The notes under the pieces: model-generated
Databases searched by the model: none
What the model was told of the DNA's origin: nothing
Seen by the model: only the letters and a program-made list of their open reading frames with translations
NCBI GenBank assembly: GCA_021325215.1
Contig: JAJPHO010000183.1
Span: 1-64,000, forward strand
Direction of reading: 5' to 3'
DNA length: 64,000 nucleotides
From: Alphaproteobacteria bacterium
GTDB lineage: Bacteria > Pseudomonadota > Alphaproteobacteria > Rhodospirillales > Magnetospirillaceae
Shown here: one piece after another, positions 34,768 through 43,307 of the stretch
Numbering within the stretch: the stretch's first letter is position 1
Layout: each line of letters starts with the position of its first letter
Translations under genes and position numbers: made by a program

Positions 34768-35307
34768 ATGCGTTCGTTTCTTTCGTCTCTCGTCATCCTC
34801 GTTCTGGCCGGCCTGCTCGGCGGCACGGCTTTCATCTATTTCGGACTGTTCGACGTTTCGGCCACCGATCCCCACTCCTCCACCGTCCATTGGATCATGG
34901 ATCAGGCGCGCATCCGCTCGATCCGCGTCCGCGCCGCCGGCATCCAGGTGCCGGACGGGCTGGACGACCCGCAGAAAGTGGTGATGGGCGTCGATCATTT
35001 CGCGGCCCATTGCGCCGTCTGCCATGGCGCGCCCGGCGTGGCCAAGGAAGCCCTCGCCCGCGGCCTTTATCCGGCGCCGCCCGATCTGACCGACGCCGCC
35101 GCGCATTATTCGCCGGCCGAGCTGTTCTGGATTCTCAAGAACGGCATCAAGATGACGGGCATGCCGGCCTGGAGCGACCATAGCGACGAGGCGCTGTGGT
35201 CCGCCGTCGCCTTCATCGAGAAGCTGCCGGGGATGAGCGCGGATGATTACGCCAAGCTGGTGGCGGCCAGCGCGGAGTCAGGCGTCCACCACCATCATCA
35301 CGACTAG
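34768..35307 (+). CDS. Membrane-anchored c-type cytochrome
   Basis: A 179-residue protein with one N-terminal membrane anchor (SSLVILVLAGLLGGTAFIYFG) and a single class I haem domain. The haem motif is CAVCH and the likely Met ligand is in MTGMPAW. It ends in five histidines and Asp. It starts 11 bases after copB, with GGAGATAA. I infer it accepts electrons from, or protects, the copper oxidation system. Confidence 0.88.
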   Translation: MRSFLSSLVILVLAGLLGGTAFIYFGLFDVSATDPHSSTVHWIMDQARIRSIRVRAAGIQVPDGLDDPQKVVMGVDHFAAHCAVCHGAPGVAKEALARGLYPAPPDLTDAAAHYSPAELFWILKNGIKMTGMPAWSDHSDEALWSAVAFIEKLPGMSADDYAKLVAASAESGVHHHHHD

Positions 35308-35390
35308 CCAAACGCCCTTTCGCGCGCCAACTGCCATCTCACCAGCCGTGACATCACTGGACAGGGCGGAGCGATTTCGGGATAGTGGCG

Positions 35391-35577
35391 CCGATGGGTT
35401 CCAGGCGGGCTAAGCCCGCCGGATTAATAGGGAACGCGGTAGGGACGACCCAAAAGGGGCCTGAACCGCGGCTGCCCCCGCAACTGTAAGCGGCGAGTCC
35501 TGTCCACAGCGCCACTGGGAAACCGGGAAGGCTGGACGAGGATCGCGACCCGCGAGCCAGGAGACCTGCCCGTCGAA
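35391..35577 (+). ncRNA. Cobalamin (B12) riboswitch
   Basis: The 5' leader before cbtB carries the conserved landmarks in order: GATGGGTTCCAGGCGGGC, TTAATAGGGAACGCGGT, GCGGCTGCCCCCGCAACTGTAAGCGG (B12 box neighbourhood, split here), CCACTGGGAAACCGGGAAGG, and CGCGAGCCAGGAGACCTGCC. The AdoCbl/HOCbl aptamer here would turn the cobalt uptake and B12 genes off when cobalamin is plentiful. Exact ends are estimated. The rest of the 350-base gap from 35308 to 35657 holds no gene. Confidence 0.95.
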
Positions 35578-35657
35578 CGATTGCACCGGCTGCGGAGGGC
35601 GGACGGCGAACCCGATATCGGGTCTCGATCTCTCTCCGCTCCCAACAGGAGAGTTCG

Positions 35658-35834
35658 ATGACGACCCAGACCAAATCCCTTTCGCAGCCCCGCCGCCTGT
35701 CCGTCGCCGCCCAGGCTTTGTCGATCATGCTGTTCGGCGCCTTCCTGGTCGGCACCGCCGGTTTCTCGCATATGGAAATCCTGCATAACGCCGGCCACGA
35801 TACCCGTCATTCGAACGGCTTCCCCTGCCACTGA
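35658..35834 (+). CDS. cbtB: Cobalt transporter subunit CbtB, 58 aa
   Basis: A 58-residue protein with one membrane segment (LSIMLFGAFLVGTAGFSHME) followed by the family's histidine-rich tail (HNAGHDTRHSNGFPCH). The conserved His cluster is the presumed cobalt site. It lies directly after the B12 riboswitch with AGGAGAG before the ATG. Its stop overlaps the cbtA start (TGATG). It is easily missed because of its length. Confidence 0.92.
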   Translation: MTTQTKSLSQPRRLSVAAQALSIMLFGAFLVGTAGFSHMEILHNAGHDTRHSNGFPCH

Positions 35835-36481
35835 TGCAGCCCTTTCGCACGATCATCCTGGCCGGCGCCCTGGCGGGGCTGATCGCCGGCCTGGCGCTGA
35901 CGGCGGCGCAGCGGATCGGGACCGTTCCCCTGATCCTGCAGGCGGAAACCTATGAGCATGGCGAGGCGGACACCGCCTGGCAGCCGGCCGAGGGGCTCGA
36001 GCGCAACGCCTACACCGCCCTGTTCAATGTGGTCGAATGGATCGGGTTCGGCTTCGTGCTGGGCGGCGCCCTCACCCTGTCGCGCCGGATCGTCGACTGG
36101 CGCGAGGGCTTCTTATGGGGACTGGCCGGTTTCCTGACCTTCGTGGTCGCGCCGGGGCTCGGCCTGCCGCCGGAACTGCCGGGTATTCCCGAACCGCCGC
36201 TGGAACCCCGCCAGATCTGGTGGATCGGCACCGCCGCCGCGACCGCCGCCGGGCTGGTGCTGATAGCGTTCAAGCGCTCGCCCTGGACCGCGATCGTGGC
36301 CGTGGCGCTGATCGCGGCGCCGCATCTGATCGGCGCGCCGCATCTCGACAAGATCGAGACCGAGGTTCCGGACCTGCTGTCGCACCGGTTCGTGGTCGGG
36401 GTCACCCTGACCACCCTGCTGGCCTGGTCGCTGCTGGGCGGACTGAGCGGCTATTTCTATCGGCGCTTCGATGAGCGCTAA
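35834..36481 (+). CDS. cbtA: Cobalt transporter subunit CbtA
   Basis: A 215-residue inner-membrane protein with about six hydrophobic segments. The first follows RTIILAGALAGLIAG, and the family motifs GFGFVLGGAL, PGLGLPPELPG and WWIGTAAATA are clear. CbtAB is a predicted B12-regulated cobalt importer. Coupled to cbtB upstream, and overlaps the DUF1636 gene by 11 bases. Confidence 0.92.
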   Translation: MQPFRTIILAGALAGLIAGLALTAAQRIGTVPLILQAETYEHGEADTAWQPAEGLERNAYTALFNVVEWIGFGFVLGGALTLSRRIVDWREGFLWGLAGFLTFVVAPGLGLPPELPGIPEPPLEPRQIWWIGTAAATAAGLVLIAFKRSPWTAIVAVALIAAPHLIGAPHLDKIETEVPDLLSHRFVVGVTLTTLLAWSLLGGLSGYFYRRFDER

Positions 36482-36842
36482 ACACGCCCTGCATATCTGC
36501 GTGACATGCCGGCGCCCCGATTGGGTGGCCGGCCGCCCGCGCGACGGGCTGACCCTGTTCGAGATGGTCCAGGCGGCCTATTACGACTGGCCGCGGCGCC
36601 ATGAGATCGCGCTGAAGCCGATCGAATGCCTGAGCGGCTGCGACCGCTCCTGCACGGTCGCCGTCTCCGCCGAGGGCAAGCCCGGCTATCTGTTCGGCGA
36701 CAAGGTGCCGATGCGGGAAACCGCCGCCGCCGCGCTGGAGCTCGCCGCCCAATATATCGACAGCGCGGACGGTACCTTGCCGCGCGGCGAGCGCCCCGCC
36801 TTGTTCCGCGGCGGCATCCTCGCCCGTATCCCTTCGCCTTAA
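36471..36842 (+). CDS. DUF1636 metal-binding-like protein
   Basis: A 123-residue cytosolic protein with Cys pairs in CVTCRRP and ECLSGCDRSC, which suggests a metal or [2Fe-2S]-like site (thioredoxin-fold ferredoxin related). DUF1636 genes recur in cobalt/B12 loci, so a chaperone or metal-insertion role with CobW is plausible. It overlaps cbtA by 11 bases. Confidence 0.88.
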   Translation: MSAKHALHICVTCRRPDWVAGRPRDGLTLFEMVQAAYYDWPRRHEIALKPIECLSGCDRSCTVAVSAEGKPGYLFGDKVPMRETAAAALELAAQYIDSADGTLPRGERPALFRGGILARIPSP

Positions 36843-36852
36843 GGAGCCCATT

Positions 36853-37881
36853 TTGGCCAGCAAGATTCCCGCCACCATCGTCACCGGATTCCTCGGCGCC
36901 GGTAAAACCACCCTGATCCGCCATCTGATGGCGAACCTCACGGGCAAGCGCCTGGCCCTGATCGTCAACGAGTTCGGCGAGCTGGGCTTCGACGGCGATT
37001 TGCTGAAGGGCTGCGCCGACGAAACCTGCCGCGCGGAGGACATCGTCGAACTGGCCAATGGCTGCATCTGCTGCACCGTCGCCGACGATTTCCTGCCGAC
37101 CATGCAGGCGCTGCTGTCGCGCGCCGAGCCGCCGGATCATATCGTCATCGAAACATCGGGCCTGGCTTTGCCCAAGCCGCTGGTGAAGGCGTTCGACTGG
37201 CCGGAAGTGCGCGCCCGCGTCACCGTCGACGGCGTGGTCACCGTGCTGGATGGCGACGCCGTGCTGGATGGCCGCTTCGCCACAGACCCGGAACTGCTGG
37301 CCGCCCAGCGCGCCGCCGACCCGACCCTGGATCACGACAATCCGCTGGAAGAACTCTACGAAGACCAACTGGCCTGCGCCGATCTGGTGGTGGTCAGCAA
37401 GGCCGACCTGCTGGACGAGCACGGCTTCGAAGCGGTCAAGGAAGAGATCGGGGTCCATCTGCGCGCCGGCGTCGGAGTCATTCCGGCCCGCTTCGGCGCC
37501 GTGCCGCCCGAGGTGCTGCTGGGCCTGGGAGCCGCCGCCGAGGACGATGTGAACTCCCGCAAATCGGTGCATGACGGCGAGCCCGAGCATGACCATGACG
37601 ATTTCGACAGCTTCTGGGTCAAACTGCCGCCGGTGTCCGATGTGGCGGCGATGGTCGAGCGCCTGACGGAAATCTCGCGCGCCCACGACATCCTGCGCCT
37701 CAAGGGCTTCGCCGCCGTCGAAGGCAAGCCCAGCCGCCTGGTGGTGCAGGGCGTCGGCGAGCGCTTCACCACCTATTTCGACCGCCCGTGGGGTGATGAA
37801 GCGCCGCGCGGCGCGTTGGTGGTGATCGGCCTCAAGGGTATCGACCGTCCGGCCATCGAGGCGGCTATCGCCGAAGTGTAA
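36853..37881 (+). CDS. cobW: CobW-type GTP-dependent metallochaperone
   Basis: A 342-residue G3E GTPase. Walker A is GFLGAGKTT; the nucleotide/metal motif CxCC is in GCICC; SKAD is the G4 motif. A His/Asp-rich loop (EPEHDHDDFD) precedes the C-terminal CobW_C domain. CobW delivers Co(II) to the CobNST chelatase in aerobic cobalamin synthesis. TAATG overlap with cobN. Confidence 0.95.
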   Translation: MASKIPATIVTGFLGAGKTTLIRHLMANLTGKRLALIVNEFGELGFDGDLLKGCADETCRAEDIVELANGCICCTVADDFLPTMQALLSRAEPPDHIVIETSGLALPKPLVKAFDWPEVRARVTVDGVVTVLDGDAVLDGRFATDPELLAAQRAADPTLDHDNPLEELYEDQLACADLVVVSKADLLDEHGFEAVKEEIGVHLRAGVGVIPARFGAVPPEVLLGLGAAAEDDVNSRKSVHDGEPEHDHDDFDSFWVKLPPVSDVAAMVERLTEISRAHDILRLKGFAAVEGKPSRLVVQGVGERFTTYFDRPWGDEAPRGALVVIGLKGIDRPAIEAAIAEV

Positions 37882-40800
37882 TGCACCTTCTCAACACCAC
37901 GCCCGGCGAGATTTCCGATGGCGACGAAGCCATCGATCTCAAGCAATCGCCGGGCGACCTGGTGGTTTTGTCGGCGGCGGACAGCGACCTCGCCTGCCTG
38001 TCCCGCGCGGCGGCGGGCCGGCCCGCCGGATCGCCCAGCCTGCGCCTTGCCAATCTTCTGCGCCTCAAGCACCCGTTGTCGGTCGATCTCTATGTCGAGC
38101 GCGTCATCGCGACAGCGCGCTTCGTCTGCATCCGCCTGATCGGCGGGCGCAGCTATTGGCCCTATGGGCTGGAGGAAATCCATCGATCATGCCGCGCGCG
38201 CGGCGTGCCGCTGGTCGTGCTGCTGGAGGAAAAGCAAGACCCGGACGGCATCGCCCTCTCCACGGTCTCCCCCGATGTGCGCGAGCGCGTCGGCCTCTAT
38301 CTGCATCATGGCGGCATCGACAATGCCGGACAGCTGCTGGCCTATGGCGCGGCCCTCGCCGGCCTGGGCGGAGAGACCTGGCGCGAGCCGGCGCCGCTGC
38401 TGGAAGCCGGGCTGCACTGGCCGAACGACCGTTCGGTAACGTTAGAAAATCTAAGGAATCACTGGGTTCCTGAAGCGCCAGTCGCCGCGCTGCTGTTCTA
38501 TCGCGCTTTGGTCGCCTCGGGCGGCACCCAGGCGGTCGATGCCATGATCGAGGCGCTGCGGGAGCGCGGACTCAACCCCCTGCCCATCCATCTGCACAGT
38601 CTCAAGAACCCGTTCGCCATCACGCTGCTCGGACATTTGTTTTCCGAAACGAAACCGGACGTGATCCTCAACGCGACAGGCTTCGCCACCTCGGCGCCGG
38701 GCGCCCGGGCCGGCGGCGGGCCGCTGGCCGAAGCCGGCGCGCCTGTCCTGCAGCTGGTGTTTGCCGCGACCACCCGCGAGGCGTGGGAGCGGAGCAGCCG
38801 GGGATTGTCGGCCCGCGATCTGGCCATGAACGTCGCCCTGCCCGAAGTGGATGGCCGCCTGTTCGCCGGCGCCGTCGCCTTCAAAGCCGAAGCCCGCTTC
38901 GATGCGGCGACGGAATGCCCGCTGGTCGGGCATGATCCCGATCCGGCCGGTATCGCCTTCGCCGCCGACATGGCCGCCAATTGGGCCCGCTTGCGCCGTA
39001 CGCCGGCCAGCGAGCGCAGGGTAGCGTTGATCGTGGCCAATTATCCGAACCGCGATGGCCGCCTGGGCAATGGCGTCGGCCTCGACACGCCGGCCAGCGC
39101 CGCGGCGATGCTGAAGGCGATGCGGGAAGCGGGCTATGATGTCGGCGATGCGCCGGAGACCGGCAAAGACCTGATGGACCGCCTGCGCGCCGGCACCACC
39201 AACGCCGCGCGGCGCGGCCAGGGCGAGTTCCTGCCGCTGGCCGATCATGTGCCGCTTCCGCAGGTGAGCGAACGCTGGGGCGCGCCCGAAGCCGATCCCT
39301 TCTTCGACGCCGAAACGGGCGGGTTCCGCCTGCCGCTGCACCGCTTCGGCAATGTCGTGGTCGGGGTGCAGCCGGCGCGCGGCTACAATATCGACGCCAA
39401 ATCGACCTATCACGACCCCGCACTGCCGCCGCCGCACGGCTATCTCGCTTTCTATGGCTGGCTGCGGCGGAGCTTCGGCGTGCAGGCCATGATCCATGCC
39501 GGCAAGCATGGCAATCTCGAATGGCTGCCGGGCAAGGCGCTGGCTTTGTCCGACGATTGCTTCCCGAAAGCCATCGCCGGGCCGGTGCCGCAGCTTTACC
39601 CCTTCATCGTCAACGATCCCGGCGAAGGCACCCAGGCCAAGCGCCGCATCGGCGCCGCCATCATCGACCATCTGACTCCGCCGCTGACCCGCGCGGAGAG
39701 CTATGGCCCGCTCAAGGCGCTGGAAGCCCTGGTCGACGAATATTACCTGGCGGCCGGCCTCGATCCGCGCCGGCGCGACGTGCTGCGCGACGACATCCTC
39801 GATCTGGCCCGCAGCGTGGGGCTCGATTCCGATTGCGGCATGGTCAAGGACGATGCCGAGGGCTCGCTGGCGGCGCTCGACAATTATCTGTGCGATCTTA
39901 AGGAATTGCAGATCCGCGACGGGCTGCATGTGTTCGGCGGCTCGCCGGAGGGACGGCTGCGCGCCGATCTGCTGGTCGCCCTGCTGCGCGTGCCGCGCCG
40001 GGCGGGCGTCGGCGGCGATGCGTCGCTGCTGCGGGCTTTGGCCAAGGATCTGGATCTCGGCTTCGATCCGCTCGATTGCGTGATGGCCGATCCCTGGACA
40101 GGTCCCAGGCCGGATGTGCTGGCCAAGCTGGACAATCAGCCTTGGCGCAGCAATGGCGACACGGTCGAACGGCTGGAATTGCTGGCTCAGGCCCTGGTTT
40201 CCGGCTCCCTGCGGTTCGAGGGAGCCGCCACCGCGCCGGTCCTGCAGGCGCTCGACGGGCTGATGGCCGATGTCGATGCCTGCGGCGATGAGGAGATGGC
40301 GGCGCTGCTGCGCGGCCTCGACGGACGCTTTGTCGCGCCCGGCCCGTCGGGCGCGCCGACGCGTGGAAGGCCGGAAGTGCTGCCGACCGGCCGCAATTTC
40401 TATTCGGTCGATACCCGCGCCGTGCCGACGCCCTCGGCCTGGCATCTCGGCTGGAAATCGGCGCAATTGCTGGTCGAGGAGCATTTCCAGCGCCAGGGCG
40501 ACTATCCCAAGGCCATGGCTCTGACCGCCTGGGGCACCGCCAATATGCGCACCGGCGGCGACGACATCGCCCAGGCTTTGGCGCTGATGGGCACGCGCCC
40601 GACCTGGGAGAATTCGACCGGGCGCGTCACCGGATTCGAAATCCTGCCCGCCACCGTGCTGGGGCGACCGCGTGTCGATGTGACCGTGCGCATCTCGGGC
40701 TTCTTCCGCGACGCCTTCGCCGAGCAGATCGATCTGCTGGCCTCGGCCGCCGCCGCCGTCATGCGCCTCGACGAACCGCCGGAAATCAATCCCGCCGCCG

Positions 40801-41525
40801 CCCGCTTCCGCGCCGAGGGCGACGAATTGCGGGTGTTCGGGGCACAGCCGGGCGCGTATGGGGCGGGATTGCAGGCGATGATCGACGAGCGGCTGTGGCA
40901 CCGCACCGAGGATCTGGCCGAGGCTTTCCTGATCTGGGGCGCCTATGGCTATGGCGGCGGGCGCGACGGCGACGGTGCGCGGCACAGCCTGGAGCGGCGC
41001 CTGAGTCAGGTCGATGCGGTGGTGCAGAATCAGGACAACCGCGAGCATGATCTGCTCGATTCCGACGATTACTACCAGTTCGAGGGCGGGCTGTTCGCCG
41101 CGGTGAAAACGCTGAAGGGCAGCGCTCCGGCGATCTATCACAATGATCATTCGCGCCCCGAAACGCCGAAGATCCGCAGCCTCGACGAGGAGATCGCCCG
41201 TGTGGTGCGGGCTCGCCTGGTCAATCCGAAATGGATCGCCGGCGTGATGCGCCATGGCTATAAGGGCGCCTTCGAGATCGCCGCCTCGGTCGATTATTTG
41301 TTCGCCTTCGCCGCCACCACCGGCCTGGTGCGCGACCATCATTTCGATCTGGTGTTCGACGCCTTCCTGGCCGACGAAAAAGTACGCGGCTTCCTGCGCG
41401 ACGCCAACCCGGATGCGTTGCGCGAAACCGCTTCCCGCCTGGCCGAAGCCGTCGAGCGCGGCTTGTGGCGTCCGAAATCCAACAGCGCCGGCGCGATGCT
41501 GGCCGAAATACTGACTGGGCAGTGA
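37881..41525 (+). CDS. cobN: Cobaltochelatase subunit CobN
   Basis: The 1214-residue catalytic subunit inserting Co(II) into hydrogenobyrinic acid a,c-diamide. It is magnesium-chelatase-H-like throughout: RVALIVANYPNRDGRLGNG, HAGKHGNLEWLPGKALALS, WGTANMRTGGDDIAQALALM, WGAYGYGG. Length is slightly short of typical CobN. It needs CobS and CobT, which are not in the window. It starts on the last base of the cobW stop. Confidence 0.97.
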   Translation: MHLLNTTPGEISDGDEAIDLKQSPGDLVVLSAADSDLACLSRAAAGRPAGSPSLRLANLLRLKHPLSVDLYVERVIATARFVCIRLIGGRSYWPYGLEEIHRSCRARGVPLVVLLEEKQDPDGIALSTVSPDVRERVGLYLHHGGIDNAGQLLAYGAALAGLGGETWREPAPLLEAGLHWPNDRSVTLENLRNHWVPEAPVAALLFYRALVASGGTQAVDAMIEALRERGLNPLPIHLHSLKNPFAITLLGHLFSETKPDVILNATGFATSAPGARAGGGPLAEAGAPVLQLVFAATTREAWERSSRGLSARDLAMNVALPEVDGRLFAGAVAFKAEARFDAATECPLVGHDPDPAGIAFAADMAANWARLRRTPASERRVALIVANYPNRDGRLGNGVGLDTPASAAAMLKAMREAGYDVGDAPETGKDLMDRLRAGTTNAARRGQGEFLPLADHVPLPQVSERWGAPEADPFFDAETGGFRLPLHRFGNVVVGVQPARGYNIDAKSTYHDPALPPPHGYLAFYGWLRRSFGVQAMIHAGKHGNLEWLPGKALALSDDCFPKAIAGPVPQLYPFIVNDPGEGTQAKRRIGAAIIDHLTPPLTRAESYGPLKALEALVDEYYLAAGLDPRRRDVLRDDILDLARSVGLDSDCGMVKDDAEGSLAALDNYLCDLKELQIRDGLHVFGGSPEGRLRADLLVALLRVPRRAGVGGDASLLRALAKDLDLGFDPLDCVMADPWTGPRPDVLAKLDNQPWRSNGDTVERLELLAQALVSGSLRFEGAATAPVLQALDGLMADVDACGDEEMAALLRGLDGRFVAPGPSGAPTRGRPEVLPTGRNFYSVDTRAVPTPSAWHLGWKSAQLLVEEHFQRQGDYPKAMALTAWGTANMRTGGDDIAQALALMGTRPTWENSTGRVTGFEILPATVLGRPRVDVTVRISGFFRDAFAEQIDLLASAAAAVMRLDEPPEINPAAARFRAEGDELRVFGAQPGAYGAGLQAMIDERLWHRTEDLAEAFLIWGAYGYGGGRDGDGARHSLERRLSQVDAVVQNQDNREHDLLDSDDYYQFEGGLFAAVKTLKGSAPAIYHNDHSRPETPKIRSLDEEIARVVRARLVNPKWIAGVMRHGYKGAFEIAASVDYLFAFAATTGLVRDHHFDLVFDAFLADEKVRGFLRDANPDALRETASRLAEAVERGLWRPKSNSAGAMLAEILTGQ

Positions 41526-41530
41526 TATGA

Positions 41531-41669
41531 GCAACGAATTTTCCCGAAAATTCGTTGCAGGCGTGCAAGTGCACGCCCGCGCTGCCGACACCGTCGATCA
41601 CACAGGCAACATAGCTTGGCGCGGTAGCCCAGCGGCTGGAAGCCGCGCCCGGCGCTTGAGGGAGAAATA
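41531..41669 (+). repeat. Dispersed hairpin repeat, copy 3 (cobN-cobO gap)
   Basis: In order: a perfect 13-bp hairpin (GCAACGAATTTTC), an 8-bp hairpin (GGCGTGCA AG TGCACGCC), CGCGCTGCCGACA, a spacer, ATAGCTTGGCGCGGTAGCCCA, a hairpin (GCGGCT GGA AGCCGC), then GCCCGGCGCTTGAGGGAG. Core and layout match copies 1, 2 and 4, but all hairpin arms have different sequences. Its final GAGGGAG is placed as the ribosome site of cobO. Confidence 0.9.
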
Positions 41670-41671
41670 AA

Positions 41672-42283
41672 ATGACCGAAGAGACTGTCGATCCCGCCCG
41701 CCATGCCGAGAAAATGAAAAAGAAGCAGGCCGCGCGCGCCAAGATCATGGCCAACAAGACCGACCGGAAGGGCCTGGTGATCGTCCATACCGGCACCGGC
41801 AAGGGCAAGACCACCGCGGCGCTGGGGATGATCTGCCGCAGTCTGGGTCATGGCTACAAGGTGGCGCTGATCCAGTTCATCAAGGGCGCCATGCAGACCG
41901 CCGAGAAGGTGGTGTTCGACAAATTCCCCGAGCAGATGGAAATGCGCCCGATGGGCGAGGGCTTCACCTGGGATACCCAGGACCGCGAGCGCGACATCGC
42001 CAAAGCGCGGGAAGCCTGGGAAGCCGCCAAGGCGCGCATCCTCGATCCGGACTGGAAACTGGTGGTGCTGGACGAACTGAACATCGTGCTGCGCTATGAT
42101 TATCTGCCGGTCGAGGAGGTGATCGAGGTGCTCAAGCAAAAGCCGGAAGACAGCCATGTGGTGATCACCGGCCGCAACGCCCCGCAGGAGCTGATGGATT
42201 TCGCGGATCTGGTCACCGAGATGACCATGGTCAAGCACCCGTTCCGCTCGGGAATCAAGGCGCAGCCGGGCATAGAGTTCTAG
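41672..42283 (+). CDS. cobO: Cob(I)alamin/cob(I)yrinic acid adenosyltransferase CobO
   Basis: A 203-residue enzyme of the CobA/CobO/BtuR P-loop family that adds the 5'-deoxyadenosyl group to the corrin cobalt. The P-loop is GTGKGKTTAALG, with KVALIQFIKG and VVLDELNIVL downstream. The N-terminus has a basic extension (KMKKKQAARAKIMANKTD). The Shine-Dalgarno GGGAG lies in the end of the repeat that separates it from cobN. Confidence 0.96.
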   Translation: MTEETVDPARHAEKMKKKQAARAKIMANKTDRKGLVIVHTGTGKGKTTAALGMICRSLGHGYKVALIQFIKGAMQTAEKVVFDKFPEQMEMRPMGEGFTWDTQDRERDIAKAREAWEAAKARILDPDWKLVVLDELNIVLRYDYLPVEEVIEVLKQKPEDSHVVITGRNAPQELMDFADLVTEMTMVKHPFRSGIKAQPGIEF

Positions 42284-42341
42284 ACAAACGGCCTTGCCGG
42301 TCCTACATCAAGCGCTTGGTCCATTCCGGAGTAACAGTTAG

Positions 42342-42998
42342 ATGAACACGGCCCATACCGCCGGCTCTCTCCTGCGCAGCATCGGCGAATCGCATCCCGT
42401 CGAGCAGCCTTTCACGCATTGGCGTCCGCGCGGGATGCTGGACGGCGAGGTTGCCGTGGCCCTGTCCACCATGGAAATCGAGATCCCGCCGGACCTGGAC
42501 CTGACCACCGGCCGCCGCGAGGCCAACAACAAGACCCGCCTGTTCTTCGACACCGAAGGCCAGAAGAAGAACCCGGCCATGAAGGCCCTGGCCGAAGCGA
42601 TGCAGTCGCCGGACGTGGTCGCCGCCTGGGAGAAGCTGTGCGGCATCGACCTGACCGGCACCTATCTGCGCATCGAATATTGCCGCGACACCGGCGATTT
42701 CTGGCTGGAGCCGCATACCGATATCGGCGCCAAGCGCATCACCATCATGAATTTCCTGTCGACCGGTGACGAAGCCAATACCTGGGGCACCGACATCTAC
42801 GACAACGAGATGAAGTTCTATGAATCCGCCCCCGGCGACTTCAATTGCGGGCTGATCTTCATCCCCGGCACCAATTCCTATCACGGCTTCGAGAAGCGCA
42901 CGATCAAGGGCATCCGCCGCTCGCTGATGCTGAATTATGTCGGCCCGGAATGGCGCGCCCGGCACGAGCTGTGCTTCCCGGAAACGCCGGTAAAATAA
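42342..42998 (+). CDS. 2-oxoglutarate/Fe(II)-oxygenase-like protein
   Basis: A 218-residue double-stranded beta-helix protein. The iron facial triad is visible as HTD in EPHTDIGAKRI and a distal His in SYHGFEKRTIKG, followed by an Arg (GIRRS) suited to binding 2-oxoglutarate. This fits prolyl-hydroxylase-like or small-molecule oxygenases; substrate unknown. No obvious partner genes. A terminator follows after the next promoter region. Confidence 0.8.
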   Translation: MNTAHTAGSLLRSIGESHPVEQPFTHWRPRGMLDGEVAVALSTMEIEIPPDLDLTTGRREANNKTRLFFDTEGQKKNPAMKALAEAMQSPDVVAAWEKLCGIDLTGTYLRIEYCRDTGDFWLEPHTDIGAKRITIMNFLSTGDEANTWGTDIYDNEMKFYESAPGDFNCGLIFIPGTNSYHGFEKRTIKGIRRSLMLNYVGPEWRARHELCFPETPVK

Positions 42999-43011
42999 AG
43001 AAAAAACCCTT

Positions 43012-43027
43012 CTATACAGCCGTATAG
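43012..43027. promoter_or_regulatory. Small palindrome CTATAC-AGCC-GTATAG
   Basis: A perfect 6-bp inverted repeat around a four-base centre in the gap between the oxygenase and the symporter genes. Its position upstream of a terminator hairpin could make it an operator or part of the leader. Weak evidence. Confidence 0.3.
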
Positions 43028-43056
43028 AGCCCCGAGATGGGCAATTTCCCTGGGAT

Positions 43057-43089
43057 GACCGGCGTGTTACAGTTCGCGCCGGTCTTTTT
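43057..43089 (+). terminator. Intrinsic terminator after the 2OG oxygenase gene
   Basis: An 8-bp stem GACCGGCG / CGCCGGTC with a 12-base loop and a run of five T. It lies only 17 bases before the DUF3311 start, so it may instead be a leader attenuator for the symporter genes. Confidence 0.8.
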
Positions 43090-43106
43090 GTCTCGGGGAG
43101 AGAAAC

Positions 43107-43307
43107 ATGACGGACACTCCGTCGCGCAGGGCCGGGCATTGGCAATGGCTTCTGCTGTTGCCCTTCGTTGCCCTGCTCTGGGTGCCTTTCTACAACGACG
43201 TCGAACCGTCGATTGGTGGATTTCCGTTCTTCTACTGGTACCAGTTCCTGTGGGTGCCGCTGACCTCTCTGATCATTTACGTGGTCTATCGGAGGGTTAA
43301 GGCATGA
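43107..43307 (+). CDS. DUF3311 small membrane protein (symporter partner)
   Basis: A 66-residue protein with two membrane segments (WQWLLLLPFVALLWVPFYN and FFYWYQFLWVPLTSLIIYVV), the conserved layout of DUF3311. These genes nearly always precede a sodium:solute symporter, and here the stop overlaps the symporter start by four bases. Probably an accessory subunit. Confidence 0.9.
   Translation: MTDTPSRRAGHWQWLLLLPFVALLWVPFYNDVEPSIGGFPFFYWYQFLWVPLTSLIIYVVYRRVKA

Noticed and set aside
35290-35307. HHHHHD end of the cytochrome as a cloning tag
   Set aside because: It lies in native sequence without vector flanks, inside a copper locus where His-rich tails are natural.
38451-41591. Open frame of 1046 codons antisense to cobN
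   Set aside because: cobN is unambiguous on the other strand. The antisense product has no recognisable domain and has the usual Gln/Ala/Arg bias of a shadow frame.
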